64,000 nucleotides of DNA from an uncultured Pseudomonadales bacterium (GCA_947489425.1 CANLDL010000001.1:558001-622000); one strand, 5' to 3'; shown: positions 49,211 through 61,118, counted from the stretch's first letter. The notes: a model not told the origin generated them from the letters alone. Made by a program: numbers and translations.

Positions 49211-49429
49211 ATGGCAAAAGAAGACAATATTGAATTTGATGGCGAAGTTATCGACACCCTTCCCAATACCACTTTTCGCGTAAAATTAGAAAATGGACAT
49301 GTAGTTACAGCACATATTTCTGGGAAAATGCGCAAAAACTACATTCGTATTTTAACAGGTGATAAAGTTAAGGTTGAAATGACACCTTATGATTTATCAA
49401 AAGGTCGCATTACCTTTCGCGCTCGTTAA
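49211..49429 (+). CDS. infA: Translation initiation factor IF-1
   Basis: S1/OB-fold protein of 72 residues that binds the ribosomal A site with IF-2 and IF-3. Starts [13 protein letters not shown] and ends GRITFRAR, essentially the family consensus. AAGAGG lies ten bases before the ATG at 49211; a TTG three codons earlier is directly against that site and is unlikely. Last gene of the trxB-aat-bpt-infA run, followed by a strong terminator. Confidence 0.97.
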   Translation: MAKEDNIEFDGEVIDTLPNTTFRVKLENGHVVTAHISGKMRKNYIRILTGDKVKVEMTPYDLSKGRITFRAR

Positions 49430-49451
49430 GCGACAAATAGATTGTTCAAAT

Positions 49452-49481
49452 AAAAAAAGAGCCACTAATGGCTCTTTTTTT
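49452..49481. terminator. Bidirectional terminator between infA and clpA
   Basis: A 12-bp perfect stem (AAAAAAAGAGCC, 49452-49463, with GGCTCTTTTTTT, 49470-49481) and a six-base loop. A and T runs on both sides allow it to serve both convergent genes, infA and clpA. Confidence 0.93.
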
Positions 49482-49512
49482 GTGCATAAATTTACTAAAA
49501 GCTACTCAAAGG

Positions 49513-51783
49513 TCAAGCAGGTTCTAACTCACTCTCCACTTCTAATATGAGTTTGTCATCACGCACAGTGATATTCACAGTCCCGCCGCCACTTAAATCA
49601 CCAAACAACACCATTTCGGCCAGCGGTTTTTTAAGTTTATCTTGAATAAGTCGTGCCATTGGCCGAGCACCCATTTTCTCATCATAGCCGTTATCAGCAA
49701 GCCAAGCTCTTGCATCATCATTAATGTTGAGCACGACACGCTTATCATCAAGTTGCAGCTGTAATTGCACCAAAAATTTATCGACAACAGTCTTAACCAC
49801 TTCTTTAGATAGAGCAGAGAATTGAATAGTCGAATCGAGTCGGTTTCTAAACTCTGGCGTAAAGACTTTTTTAAGTGCCTCCATACCATCAGTGCTATGA
49901 TCTTGCTGGGTAAAGCCAATAGAAGCTCGACTCATTTCTTCTGCACCAGCGTTGGTTGTCATGATAATAATCGTATTACGGAAATCCGCCTTACGGCCAT
50001 TATTATCGGTTAAGGTACCGTGATCCATCACCTGCAGCAAAATATTAAAGACTTCAGGGTGCGCTTTTTCTATTTCGTCCAGCAATACGACACTATGAGG
50101 TTGTTTGGTAACAGCCTCTGTCAACAAACCACCTTGATCGAAGCCAACATAACCTGGAGGTGCACCAATTAAGCGGGAAACTGTATGCCGCTCCATGTAC
50201 TCAGACATATCAAAGCGAATAAGATCGATACCCATCGCCTCTGAAAGTTGTTTACACAGTTCAGTTTTACCCACACCCGTAGGCCCAGTAAACAAGAAAG
50301 AGCCTATTGGTTTATCCTCGGCACCTAAACCAGCACGAGATAACTTAATAGCCGTCGATAACGCATCAATGGCATCATCTTGGCCAAAGACTGTCATTTT
50401 TAACGTGCTATCTAATTTGCGTAATTGCTCTTTATCTGATGTAGACACAGTTTTTGCAGGGATACGCGCGATACTAGCAATGACTTTTTCGATATCGTTA
50501 ACACCTAACTGCTTTTTGCGCTTACTTGGTGTTTGCAACTGTTGATATGCACCTGCCTCATCGATGACATCAATGGCCTTATCAGGCATGAATCTGTCAG
50601 TAATATAGCGGCTAGACAATTCTGATGCTGAACGCAATGCGGCATCGGTATATTTAATATTGTGATGCTCTTCAAAGCGTGATTTAAGGCCTTTTAAAAT
50701 CTTATAGGTATCTTCAACACTTGGCTCATTAACGTCAACTTTTTGGAATCGACGAGAAAGCGCGCGATCTTTATCAAAAATACCGCGATACTCTTGGAAG
50801 GTAGTAGAACCAATGCAGCGAATTTCTCCCGATGACAATAGAGGCTTTAATAGATTAGAGGCATCCATAACGCCACCCGATGCAGCACCTGCACCAATAA
50901 TTGTATGAATTTCATCGATAAAGAGTACAGATCTATCACGCTTTTTAAGCTCTGCCAATAACGCTTTAAAACGCTTTTCGAAATCACCACGATATTTAGT
51001 ACCGGCAAGTAATGCCCCCATATCTAGAGAGTAGACAACACTTCCCTCAAGAATCTCAGGAATATCACCATCGACGATTCTCTTAGCTAAACCTTCTGCT
51101 ATTGCCGTTTTACCTACACCAGACTCACCGACCAGTAGTGGGTTATTTTTGCGTCTACGCGAAAGTATTTGTGTAACACGCTCAACTTCATGGTCGCGTC
51201 CAACTAATGGGTCAATACGCCCTTCTTCAGCAACTACATTAAGGTTAATGGCATAATTTTCTAGCGGATCAGTAGATGCCGAAGCCCCTTCTGCACCTTC
51301 GCTAATATCATCACTTTGTATAGAGTCGTTATTAGCATTGTCATCACCCACCTTAGAGATACCATGAGTGATAAAATTGACAATATCAAGCCTGGCAATA
51401 CTTTGCATTTTAAGAAAGTAAACAGCCTGGCTTTCTTGTTCACTGTAAATAGCAACCAAGACGTTAGCACCTGTTACTTCTTTCTTGCCAGATGATTGAA
51501 CATGGAAAACTGCTCGTTGCAAAACTCGTTGAAAACCAAGAGTTGGCTGTGTTTCACGGTCACTTTCTGCTTCGGGAATCAAAGGAGTAGTTGCGTCGAC
51601 AAACTCTATCAGCTCATTGCGTAAAGCTGATAAATCGGCGCCACAAGACTTTAAAACGTCCAACGCAGCACTATTATCCAGCAGAGACAGCAAAAGATGT
51701 TCAACCGTCATAAATTCATGACGTTTAACACGAGCGCCTTTAAAGGCTTCATTTAAGGTTTGCTCAAGCTCTTTACTTAACAT
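49513..51783 (-). CDS. clpA: ATP-dependent Clp protease ATP-binding subunit ClpA
   Basis: AAA+ unfoldase of 756 residues that feeds substrates to ClpP. The N-terminal Clp repeat domain (1-145) binds ClpS. D1 Walker A is [17 protein letters not shown], with [14 protein letters not shown] as Walker B; D2 Walker A is [17 protein letters not shown], followed by [21 protein letters not shown] (quoted in part). The ClpP-binding loop containing the IG(L/F) tripeptide is represented by [12 protein letters not shown] precedes the ATG. It lies 36 bp downstream of clpS, so they are co-transcribed. Confidence 0.96.
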   Translation of the reverse strand: MLSKELEQTLNEAFKGARVKRHEFMTVEHLLLSLLDNSAALDVLKSCGADLSALRNELIEFVDATTPLIPEAESDRETQPTLGFQRVLQRAVFHVQSSGKKEVTGANVLVAIYSEQESQAVYFLKMQSIARLDIVNFITHGISKVGDDNANNDSIQSDDISEGAEGASASTDPLENYAINLNVVAEEGRIDPLVGRDHEVERVTQILSRRRKNNPLLVGESGVGKTAIAEGLAKRIVDGDIPEILEGSVVYSLDMGALLAGTKYRGDFEKRFKALLAELKKRDRSVLFIDEIHTIIGAGAASGGVMDASNLLKPLLSSGEIRCIGSTTFQEYRGIFDKDRALSRRFQKVDVNEPSVEDTYKILKGLKSRFEEHHNIKYTDAALRSASELSSRYITDRFMPDKAIDVIDEAGAYQQLQTPSKRKKQLGVNDIEKVIASIARIPAKTVSTSDKEQLRKLDSTLKMTVFGQDDAIDALSTAIKLSRAGLGAEDKPIGSFLFTGPTGVGKTELCKQLSEAMGIDLIRFDMSEYMERHTVSRLIGAPPGYVGFDQGGLLTEAVTKQPHSVVLLDEIEKAHPEVFNILLQVMDHGTLTDNNGRKADFRNTIIIMTTNAGAEEMSRASIGFTQQDHSTDGMEALKKVFTPEFRNRLDSTIQFSALSKEVVKTVVDKFLVQLQLQLDDKRVVLNINDDARAWLADNGYDEKMGARPMARLIQDKLKKPLAEMVLFGDLSGGGTVNITVRDDKLILEVESELEPA

Positions 51784-51819
51784 TTGATATCCTCATTAGA
51801 TATAAAATTATTTATTCAC

Positions 51820-52218
51820 TTATTCATCGTCTACTGCTTCGATCATGCATTGCAGTGGATGTTCATTTTGTTTTGCATATTCGACGATCTGGGCCGCTTT
51901 TGTCTCTGCGATATCACGCGTGAAAACACCACAATTTGCTTTTCCGTCTTTGTGGACCTGAAGCATAATTCGCGTCGCTTTTTCTACATCCATTGTGAAA
52001 AATGACTGCAAAACATGAACCACAAATTCCATTGGCGTGTAATCATCGTTCATCATCATGACTTTATAGAGCGACGGCTTCTTTAATTCAGGTTTAGATT
52101 CCTCAAGTAATAGGTAACCATCGTCCCCAGAGCCACTAGTAGCCTCATCATCATCTTTATTTAAGCGTAGTCGATGAAATCGAAGAGTACCCATATTAAT
52201 TTGTGCTAAGAACTGCAT
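51820..52218 (-). CDS. clpS: ATP-dependent Clp protease adaptor ClpS
   Basis: Adaptor of 132 residues that recognises N-degrons and delivers them to ClpA. The core (about 47-130) has [24 protein letters not shown], the binding pocket with Asn-Asp-Asp, and later [19 protein letters not shown]. The N-terminal extension is about 45 residues. The ATG at 52218 follows AGAGG by 11 bases and is used here; an ATG at 52194 would give a 124-residue protein nearer to the Pseudomonas length but lacks a ribosome site. Confidence 0.94.
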   Translation of the reverse strand: MQFLAQINMGTLRFHRLRLNKDDDEATSGSGDDGYLLLEESKPELKKPSLYKVMMMNDDYTPMEFVVHVLQSFFTMDVEKATRIMLQVHKDGKANCGVFTRDIAETKAAQIVEYAKQNEHPLQCMIEAVDDE

Positions 52219-52337
52219 TTGCTAGTGTACCTCTGTATAAGTCGTTCTGGCCTAGAGTATATCGGGGCCATCAAAGCGTCAATCAAGTGCATAAATAGTA
52301 AGATATGGCAAAAAATAGTACTATTTGATCAAAAAGT

Positions 52338-52366
52338 TGACATCTTATATTCATTACGTTTAAGTT
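52338..52366 (+). promoter_or_regulatory. Possible sigma-70 promoter of cspD
   Basis: TTGACA (52338-52343) is an exact -35 box; the hexamer 17 bases later is TTAAGT, a moderate -10. It lies about 108 bp before cspD, leaving a long leader, which is common for cold-shock genes. Assignment is tentative. Confidence 0.3.
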
Positions 52367-52473
52367 ATACGAATAAAGATAAGATGTAATCCAATATTAA
52401 CACGTAAATGTGTTTGGCTAAGCCCCCTTACAATTTATCCATATTAAGGAGAGCCAAGAAGTGAGTATGAGTT

Positions 52474-52749
52474 ATGGCAATTGGCAAAGTGAAATGGTTT
52501 AACAACGCAAAAGGATATGGCTTTATAGTAGAAGAAAATGGAACAGAAGATCTGTTTGCACATTACACATCTATTGATATGGAAGGCTATAAAACTTTAA
52601 AGGCCGGCCAAACCGTCTACTTTGACATCATAAAAGGCGATAAAGGCTTTCATGCTGCTAACATCCGCTCAGAAGAAATCACTTCTACAGAACAAGCCTC
52701 TGACCCTGCTAAAACAAAAGATAAAAAAAACCACTTAGAAATAGTCTAA
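52474..52749 (+). CDS. cspD: Cold-shock domain protein CspD
   Basis: Protein of 91 residues with one cold-shock domain (1-67): GKVKWFNNAKGYGFI (RNP1) and DLFAHYTSI (RNP2) are intact. The polar Lys/Glu tail of about 23 residues marks it as the longer CspD type, which in E. coli is induced in stationary phase and inhibits replication by binding single-stranded DNA. Divergent from clpS, the arrangement found in E. coli and Pseudomonas. Its last codons and stop lie inside a terminator hairpin. Confidence 0.94.
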   Translation: MAIGKVKWFNNAKGYGFIVEENGTEDLFAHYTSIDMEGYKTLKAGQTVYFDIIKGDKGFHAANIRSEEITSTEQASDPAKTKDKKNHLEIV

Positions 52750-52758
52750 GTGGTTTTC
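52727..52758 (+). terminator. Terminator overlapping the cspD stop codon
   Basis: A 13-bp perfect stem (52727-52739 with 52745-52757) and a five-base loop. The right arm contains the TAA stop at 52747-52749, and TTTT ends it. A ribosome terminating translation would cover the hairpin. Confidence 0.7.
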
Positions 52759-52824
52759 TAATTGCCTACTAACTCCTGCACCCTAAACTCTATTTAAGAT
52801 TAAGAGTTAGCTATAGTATTTTGA

Positions 52825-55062
<2,238 letters not shown>

Positions 55063-55240
55063 TTAAATCGAAATCCGAATCATGATCTCTAGTGTCGGTA
55101 TATGGTTATCATTGGGTAAGAGCACAAGTGCTCAGAACCTATACAGCTAATGTAAGCGCTCAAGATACAATAATTATATCATATGCATTATTATTCAGAT
55201 TAATTTATTTATTTATACCTAGGTATTATAAAACTACTCT

Positions 55241-55882
55241 ATGTCATCACTCATATTACTCAACAAGCCCTATAAAGTTTTATGCCAATTTAGTGAAGAT
55301 AACGGTAGAAGCAACCTGTCCGAGTATATTGCTACACCGGAATATTACCCTGCCGGGCGCCTAGACTTTGACTCTGAAGGACTTTTACTCTTAACTAATG
55401 ATGGTAATTTGCAACACTATATTTCACACCCCTCCTACAAATTGCCTAAAACTTATTGGGTACAAGTCGAAGGCAACGTGAATCCAAAGGCTATCAAACA
55501 ACTTCGGCAAGGAGTAATATTAAAAGACGGCCCTACTAAGCCCGCTGCCGTCCAAAATATCTTAGAACCCAAAATTTGGGACAGAAACCCTCCAATAAGG
55601 CAACGGCAATCGATTCCCACTCACTGGCTAGAGATATCTATTACAGAGGGGCGTAATAGGCAAATTAGACGTATGACCGCTTCGGTAGGTCTTCCCACTC
55701 TACGATTAATACGTGTATCGATTGGAAATTGGAAATTAAGAGAACTTATGCCAGGAGAATCGCGAATAGAATCTTTTGAAATTCCGATGAAGCTTAAAAA
55801 GAAAACTCAACGTAAATATTCACCAAAACCGAGAACCAAAAAAGCACATAACAAATCATATAGAGATAGACATGCAAAATGA
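55241..55882 (+). CDS. rluE: 23S rRNA pseudouridine synthase RluE
   Basis: Pseudouridine synthase of the RsuA/RluB/E/F family, 213 residues, lacking the N-terminal S4 domain as RluE does. E. coli RluE modifies U2457 of 23S rRNA. The catalytic Asp42 is in PAGRLDFDSEGLLLLTNDG; EISITEGRNRQIRRM and LPTLRLIRVSIGNW are the later family motifs. A basic Lys/Arg-rich tail (about 180-213) may bind RNA. Overlaps nudJ by 11 nt; the rluE-nudJ pair also occurs in E. coli (ymfC-ymfB). Confidence 0.93.
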   Translation: MSSLILLNKPYKVLCQFSEDNGRSNLSEYIATPEYYPAGRLDFDSEGLLLLTNDGNLQHYISHPSYKLPKTYWVQVEGNVNPKAIKQLRQGVILKDGPTKPAAVQNILEPKIWDRNPPIRQRQSIPTHWLEISITEGRNRQIRRMTASVGLPTLRLIRVSIGNWKLRELMPGESRIESFEIPMKLKKKTQRKYSPKPRTKKAHNKSYRDRHAK

Positions 55883-56315
55883 TCGCTGGAGACCCAATGT
55901 AACCGTTGCCACATTGGTCGAACAAGACAACAAATTTTTAATGGTACACGAAGCACCTAATGGTAATGAAGTTTACAACCAACCAGCTGGCCACTTAGAT
56001 GAAAATGAAAGCGTTATCGATGCTGCACAACGAGAAACTTTAGAAGAAACTGGTTGGGAAGTAGAAATTACAAATTATTTAGGTTTATATAGGCATATTG
56101 CAAAGAATGGTATTACTTATTTAAGGCATGGCTTTCTCGCAAAACCAATTAAGCATCATTCTAATATGGAACTAGATAATGGGATAATAGAAGCTGTGTG
56201 GATGAGCTACGAAGATATTATAAAACAGGAAAACTTACGTGGACCACTTGTTAAGCGCTTAATTGATGATTATCGAACTGGGAAGATTTATACCTTGGAT
56301 ATGCTTTACGATTAA
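55872..56315 (+). CDS. nudJ: Nudix hydrolase NudJ (HMP-PP/nucleotide phosphatase)
   Basis: Nudix enzyme of 147 residues. The complete Nudix box GHLDENESVIDAAQRETLEETGW (residues 40-62, quoted in part) carries the metal-binding REx-x-EE at 54-59. E. coli NudJ (YmfB) hydrolyses nucleoside di/triphosphates and the thiamine intermediate HMP-PP; the N-terminus WRPNVTVATLVEQDNKFLMVHE fits this subgroup. Translated from the rluE message (11-nt overlap). A strong terminator follows. Confidence 0.9.
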   Translation: MQNDRWRPNVTVATLVEQDNKFLMVHEAPNGNEVYNQPAGHLDENESVIDAAQRETLEETGWEVEITNYLGLYRHIAKNGITYLRHGFLAKPIKHHSNMELDNGIIEAVWMSYEDIIKQENLRGPLVKRLIDDYRTGKIYTLDMLYD

Positions 56316-56340
56316 TATATTTTTAATTAAAACAAATATA

Positions 56341-56370
56341 AAAAAGGCTCTATCAAATAGAGCCTTTTTA
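56341..56370. terminator. Bidirectional terminator between nudJ and the TRAP operon
   Basis: A 13-bp perfect stem (56341-56353 with 56357-56369), three-base loop, flanked by A and T runs on the two sides. It can end both nudJ (plus) and dctM (minus, stop at 56399). Confidence 0.92.
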
Positions 56371-56398
56371 TCATAAGCATTATTGTTTTACTGAGCAA

Positions 56399-57688
56399 TT
56401 AACCAACTGATTTTAAAGTAATCAACCAAGTAGAAAGCTCAGGAATAAGAGCAACAAGCACCCAAACAATCAATAGTGCGATCAGATATGGCATTGTATA
56501 AAACAAGAGTTTGAGATACGGGATCCCCGTAATACCACTCGCAACATACAAATTAAGACCATACGGCGGAGTAATAAAACCAATCGCATCACCCACTAGA
56601 AATACAACAGCAAAGTGAATAGGATCTACACCAATGCTTGCAGCAATTGGAGCCAAAATAGGCGCCAAAATAATGGTGTTTGGTAAGCTCTCAAGAATAG
56701 TACCTGCTAGTAAAACAATCGCCATACAAGCAAATAGTATTGGATAGTAACCACCAAGCAGTCCCACTAATTCAGTGATAAAATCCTTTGCACCTAATTG
56801 CGAAAGCACTTGTTGCATAACAACCGATACTGCAATCAACGGTGCTAACATGCCAGTAATAGTACCCGAACGCATCAAAATCCCAGGCAATGCACTAAAC
56901 TTAAGCTCACGAGTAATCAGTATACCCGCTATTAAGCAAAAGCCTGCGGTAATACCTGCTGCTTCAGTTGGTGAGAATTTACCACTATAGATACCCCAGA
57001 TGACGATACCAATGGCCATAAAGCCTAGCCATGCTTTAATGCCAGTTATGGCGATACGTGCTGGTTCGAACTTAATGATAGTGCCCCACTTATTCTTACG
57101 AGCCAAGTAGAAACACACTAGCTGCATTGCAACAACCATCAAGAAACCGGGGATAAATCCACCGATAAATAATTCATCGATAGGTAATTGCAGCATAAAA
57201 CCATAAACAATAAAGATAATACTAGGAGGAATAATAATCCCTACCGTACCACCTGCTGCTAATGTTGCCGCCGCAAATTTATCATTGTAGCCATTCTTCA
57301 CCATCTCAGGATGCATGATGCCACCAATGGTTGCCGTTGTTGCCGAATTAGATCCAGAAATAGCAGCAAACATACCACAAGCACCTAGAGATGCCATAGC
57401 AAGACCACCACGCAACCAACCTAAGCAAGAGTAAGCAAAATCAATCAATCGCTTCGCAATACCTGCTCCACTAATCAAGTCGCCCGTTAAAATAAATAAC
57501 GGTAATGCCAACAACCCAAAGAAGTTAAGACCTTCAAATAACGTTGCGCCAACATTAGCTAGTGTGAAATCAATAACAATACTAACACCGACCACCCATA
57601 TACCGATAATTAGGAAAATGGGGATACCAAGAACAAATAGTATTGTTACTGCAATACTAATTAGACCAATTAAAAAACCATCCATCAT
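56399..57688 (-). CDS. dctM: TRAP transporter large permease (DctM)
   Basis: Inner-membrane sodium-coupled carrier subunit of 429 residues with about 12 helices. Family features include FGLLALPLFILTGDLIS, FAAISGSNSATTATIGGIMHPEM, and the repeated elevator-domain motif near VFLVGDAIGFITPPYGLNLYVAS (about residue 365, quoted in part). It cooperates with DctQ and a periplasmic DctP to import organic acids or zwitterions. AGGAG lies four bases before the first of two adjacent ATGs. Starts 7 bp after dctQ. Confidence 0.93.
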   Translation of the reverse strand: MMDGFLIGLISIAVTILFVLGIPIFLIIGIWVVGVSIVIDFTLANVGATLFEGLNFFGLLALPLFILTGDLISGAGIAKRLIDFAYSCLGWLRGGLAMASLGACGMFAAISGSNSATTATIGGIMHPEMVKNGYNDKFAAATLAAGGTVGIIIPPSIIFIVYGFMLQLPIDELFIGGFIPGFLMVVAMQLVCFYLARKNKWGTIIKFEPARIAITGIKAWLGFMAIGIVIWGIYSGKFSPTEAAGITAGFCLIAGILITRELKFSALPGILMRSGTITGMLAPLIAVSVVMQQVLSQLGAKDFITELVGLLGGYYPILFACMAIVLLAGTILESLPNTIILAPILAPIAASIGVDPIHFAVVFLVGDAIGFITPPYGLNLYVASGITGIPYLKLLFYTMPYLIALLIVWVLVALIPELSTWLITLKSVG

Positions 57689-57695
57689 TTCTCTC

Positions 57696-58220
57696 CTAAT
57701 CGCCGAACATTGATGTTGTAATTATCAAAGGTTTCTTCGCTAAAAATGCTTTTGTGTCTTCCCATAAATTTTGAGTAACACGGAACACTAAAAGAGAAAA
57801 TGCCAACGGTACAGCTGTATAAAACCACCACTGCATAACGTCGTCAGTACCTTCAACGATTGAGAAGTTGTCATAAGATAGCTGCACTTGTTGTGCTGTA
57901 AAATAAATAACAACAGCACTAAACAGATACCAAACAACGGCATCCAACACCAAACAAGCATATTGTGCGTTATAACTTAAACGCTCGCGCAACTCATTAA
58001 AACGTAAATGCGTTCTCTGTTTTGCATTGTATGAGGCACCTATCCAGGTAAGCCACAAAAATAAATAAATAGGAATCGTTGTACTCCAAGGACTTTGGTA
58101 CTTGAAGAAGAAACGGAGAATTACCTGCACGAAAATAATTGATCCCATCGCAGAATAGGAAACGAGAATAAAACACTTCTCAATATTTTCGTCTAGCCAT
58201 TTTAAAGTCGATTTGACCAT
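57696..58220 (-). CDS. dctQ: TRAP transporter small permease (DctQ)
   Basis: Four-helix subunit of 174 residues that scaffolds DctM. The second-helix region LRFFFKYQSPWSTTIPIYLFLWLTWIGASYNAKQRTHLRF (about residues 31-70, quoted by position) with its WLTWIGA motif is typical of DctQ. It lies 7 bp before dctM and 284 bp after dctP, with a hairpin in that gap that could lower permease expression relative to the binding protein. Confidence 0.88.
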   Translation of the reverse strand: MVKSTLKWLDENIEKCFILVSYSAMGSIIFVQVILRFFFKYQSPWSTTIPIYLFLWLTWIGASYNAKQRTHLRFNELRERLSYNAQYACLVLDAVVWYLFSAVVIYFTAQQVQLSYDNFSIVEGTDDVMQWWFYTAVPLAFSLLVFRVTQNLWEDTKAFLAKKPLIITTSMFGD

Positions 58221-58447
58221 ACGCTTTACCTCTTACATAGCCTCTAGACAAATATTTTATATCTGCAGACTACCTTCATGTAGTGAATACGTTTATTGGT
58301 TTTTAAATGCAATTATTACTAAATTGAAGAACAGCACGTTACGATTTAAAGTGATTCTTTACAACTTACAAAAATAATTATTTTATTTAAAAACCACTTA
58401 ACTAAAACGTACCTAGACTAGGATTTAAAGAACTCTTATAAAAATAT

Positions 58448-58476
58448 ACCCGAGCCCTAATATATAGGGCTCAGGT
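58448..58476 (-). terminator. Attenuator-like hairpin between dctP and dctQM
   Basis: A 12-bp stem with one mismatch (58448-58459 and 58465-58476), GAGCCCTA/TAGGGCTC at its core, followed on the minus strand by TATATTTTTAT. It starts 28 nt after the dctP stop. It probably terminates most transcripts while allowing read-through to the permease genes. Confidence 0.7.
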
Positions 58477-58504
58477 AATTATTTGCTACTTAATAGTTAA
58501 ACTA

Positions 58505-59749
58505 TTAAGATTTCCACCAGCGACGTGGTTGAACATTTTCAGCTTTTGTATCAAGAGGGATACTACGAGCAATCTTATGAATTGAACCATAAGTATCTTG
58601 ACCGCCTGACCACTTGTCAATACGCTCACGCCACTTAGTCCAAGGCTCTGGATTATGCTCAGGAGCACAAAGTTTAGCAGCCTTCTCACGCTCTGCATCA
58701 CTAAGATGAGCCATACGAACGCCGTGCTCTTTAAATAGAGTACCTGGTAGTTGAGGAGTAGTTGCACCAACAGTGTTAGATAATGCTGCTTCTTGAGCAC
58801 ACTGGATTTTAGCTTGTGTGAAGTAAGCAGATTCCATAACAGCGTCTTGTAACTCGCCACTTAGGCCGTCAAATACTTTAGCATTCATCATAGTTGCTTC
58901 TGTACCACAGAAGAAACGTAGGTCAACTGACTGAGATACAACAGGTGACATGTTTGCATAAGCAACCGCGCCAGCCCAAGTTTCAGCACCATCGATAAGA
59001 CCTTGCTTAAGACCGTCTAGAGTTTCTGACCATGCAATTGGCACTGGGTTAAGGCCAAGAAGCTGCATCGCGATACGACCCAACTGAGTACCTGTAACAC
59101 GGTTTTTAGTGCCACGTAACTGCTCGATATTAGTAATAAGAGGTTTCTTATCCCAACCAAGGCCCATTTGAAGGCCACGAAGCTCACAATGAGAAAATAA
59201 GAACTGTAGACCGTGTTGCTTTTTCAGTGGATCACGCAAAATCTTTTGGCTATCTTGGTGATATAGGAACTCATACTGAGACGCACGAGTTGGGAACATA
59301 TAAGCGTAATCAAGAACGTTAAGGTATGGTGCACCACCTGCCGAGTTCTGTGTAGATGCAGTAAACAGGTCGATAATACCCTGTTGAGTTTTCTTAACAC
59401 AGTTTAGCTGACCACAAATTTGGTTATCACCAATGAATTCAACACGAACTTCACCGTCACTACGCTCTTCGATATCTTTAATGAAATCGATAGAACCAGC
59501 ACGCTCAATTAATAAGCTACGCTCGTTAAAACCAGAAGCACCAAACTTTAAATTGTACTTAGCAGGTTTTGCATAACGACGTTTCATTTCAGCTTCAGCA
59601 GCAGTTGCTAGTTGCGGAAGTGTGTAACCCGCACCTAAAACACTTGCAGCAAGAACTGTTGAACTTAAACCATAGCTTCCAGCCACACGGAAGAAATCGC
59701 GACGAGATACGCTTTCACCAGTTGCAGGAGTATTGTTTTTGATTGTCAT
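58505..59749 (-). CDS. dctP: TRAP transporter substrate-binding protein (DctP family), Tat-exported
   Basis: Periplasmic solute receptor of 414 residues. The N-terminus has a twin-arginine signal, SRRDFFRVAGSYGL, followed by a hydrophobic stretch and cleavage near ATAAEAE, so export is probably folded via Tat. The mature part has the DctP fold pattern with RVTGTQLGRIAMQLLGLNPVPIAWSETLDGLKQGLIDGAE (about residues 209-248, quoted by position), where the Arg normally pairs with a substrate carboxylate. A Cys pair occurs in QICGQLNC. Substrate unknown. First gene of the dctPQM operon, divergent from the IclR gene. Confidence 0.9.
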   Translation of the reverse strand: MTIKNNTPATGESVSRRDFFRVAGSYGLSSTVLAASVLGAGYTLPQLATAAEAEMKRRYAKPAKYNLKFGASGFNERSLLIERAGSIDFIKDIEERSDGEVRVEFIGDNQICGQLNCVKKTQQGIIDLFTASTQNSAGGAPYLNVLDYAYMFPTRASQYEFLYHQDSQKILRDPLKKQHGLQFLFSHCELRGLQMGLGWDKKPLITNIEQLRGTKNRVTGTQLGRIAMQLLGLNPVPIAWSETLDGLKQGLIDGAETWAGAVAYANMSPVVSQSVDLRFFCGTEATMMNAKVFDGLSGELQDAVMESAYFTQAKIQCAQEAALSNTVGATTPQLPGTLFKEHGVRMAHLSDAEREKAAKLCAPEHNPEPWTKWRERIDKWSGGQDTYGSIHKIARSIPLDTKAENVQPRRWWKS

Positions 59750-60314
59750 AAACCACCTCTTTAGTTATATTTTTAGAGACTATTGTTTAAAGATTAGACA
59801 TCAAGAAATTAAGAAAAGATTTATTGATATCCAGTCTATTTTTTATTGTTGTAAAAGTATGGGTATTAAATCCATGGATCAATTAGATCATAGAAAAAAA
59901 CCTTTAGCAAATATTTTGGGAGCAAAAAAACACCATTTGCGCAATAGTTTTGATACTTATCGTCTCGAAACTATGTATAATCGTTGTGCATTTAGCCAAA
60001 TTGTCAAAATGCATGGATTAGCGTCGAACCAAAACACTGTTAATTCATTAGGTTAGATCAGATACTTAATGAATACATAAGATTAAAATAATAATGCAAT
60101 TGCCTTTTGATCATCCTTTATAAGTGTCTAAATTATTTTTAAATAATCAAAAAATAATGTGGTGCTAATTGCAATTCTTGACGATGACGAATAAAAAGCT
60201 TGAAAATATAGTACACTAACACTGATACGTAGACGTCTATCAAAAAGAACATTAGATGTTAATGTTTCAAACATTTATTCATAATAAAGTATAACTATAA
60301 GGAAGGACTGCTTA
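59750..60314. other. Divergent regulatory region between dctP and the IclR gene
   Basis: This 565-bp, A+T-rich region should hold the dctP and iclR-type promoters. It contains a palindrome at 60261-60275. An open frame covering 59733-60056 (107 codons on the plus strand, with a possible internal ATG at 59859) shows no ribosome site and no similarity I recognise. I treat it as unsupported, though a decayed gene is possible. Confidence 0.4.
60261..60275. promoter_or_regulatory. Palindromic candidate operator upstream of the IclR gene
   Basis: AATGTTTCAAACATT is a perfect 7-bp inverted repeat around a central C, 39 bp before the IclR-family ATG. IclR-family operators are often short palindromes of about 15 bp located over their own promoters, so autoregulation or control of the divergent dctP is plausible. 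Confidence 0.45.
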
Positions 60315-61091
60315 ATGCCAACCTCTTCTAATGCCTCGGAGAAATCATCTTCTGCGCTTCGCGCACTTAGCATTCTTGAAGCTGTAGCAGCATCACCAAC
60401 GCCCATAACTGCCTCAGAAATAAACCAAAAACTAAAGCTTCCCAAGCCAACAATACATCGCCTTTGTCTAATGCTAGAAAAGGAAGGGTTTTTACAGCCC
60501 AGGTTAGATGGCAACGGCTACCTACCAGGTAATCGACTATCAAAAATGTCAATGGGGATCTTTTGTAACAATGAACACCTGAAAACGGAAAGGCATAACA
60601 TCTTACAGCGCCTTTCCGATAAAGTTGGCGAAACATGCAATATTTCGATCTCCGATGGTTCCGAGATGATCTATTTTGACCGTGTAGAAACGCATTGGCC
60701 TTTACGAGTACAGCTACAAATCAATGACAGGGTACCAGTTTACTGCACTGCTAGCGGTAAATTATTCTTAAGTAATTTACCTAGCGCCAAGAGAAATCGC
60801 TTAATATCAAAGATTACCTTCGAGCAACTCACACCAAATACAATCACCAACGAAGACGACCTCAAAGCCGAATTAAAACGTATTCGTCGCGAGGATATTG
60901 GTGTAGATAATGAAGAATTTATACAAGGAATGGTTGCTGTATCTGTCCCACTTAAAAACTCTGAAGGCCAGTTTTTTGGAGCACTTGCTATGCATGCACC
61001 GAGCGCTCGTATGGATATGAAGAAAGCACTTGAACAAGTACCTTCTTTGCAACTTGCAGCCTCTGAACTTATCGAAACCATGCAAGATTAA
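60315..61091 (+). CDS. IclR-family transcriptional regulator
   Basis: Protein of 258 residues. The N-terminal winged helix (about 12-75) reads ALRALSILEAVAASPTPITASEINQKLKLPKPTIHRLCLMLEKEGFL by position, with the recognition helix at KPTIHRLC. The C-terminal effector domain (about 85-255) has the usual GSEMIYFDRVETHWPLRV, YCTASGKLFLS and ALAMHAPSAR blocks. AAGGA precedes the ATG. Located between the divergent TRAP operon and the convergent GMC dehydrogenase gene, it probably controls one or both; effector unknown. Confidence 0.92.
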   Translation: MPTSSNASEKSSSALRALSILEAVAASPTPITASEINQKLKLPKPTIHRLCLMLEKEGFLQPRLDGNGYLPGNRLSKMSMGIFCNNEHLKTERHNILQRLSDKVGETCNISISDGSEMIYFDRVETHWPLRVQLQINDRVPVYCTASGKLFLSNLPSAKRNRLISKITFEQLTPNTITNEDDLKAELKRIRREDIGVDNEEFIQGMVAVSVPLKNSEGQFFGALAMHAPSARMDMKKALEQVPSLQLAASELIETMQD

Positions 61092-61118
61092 GAAGCAATT
61101 TAGTATCTATTGAGCATT

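Noticed and set aside
49430..49512. Search for a tRNA gene beside infA/clpA, as in some gammaproteobacteria
   Set aside because: Only the terminator hairpin is present. No T-loop consensus or cloverleaf was seen here or elsewhere in the window.
59733..60056. 107-codon plus-strand frame in the dctP-iclR gap
   Set aside because: It overlaps the dctP start, has no ribosome site and no recognisable similarity, and its composition is like intergenic DNA. A decayed gene cannot be excluded.
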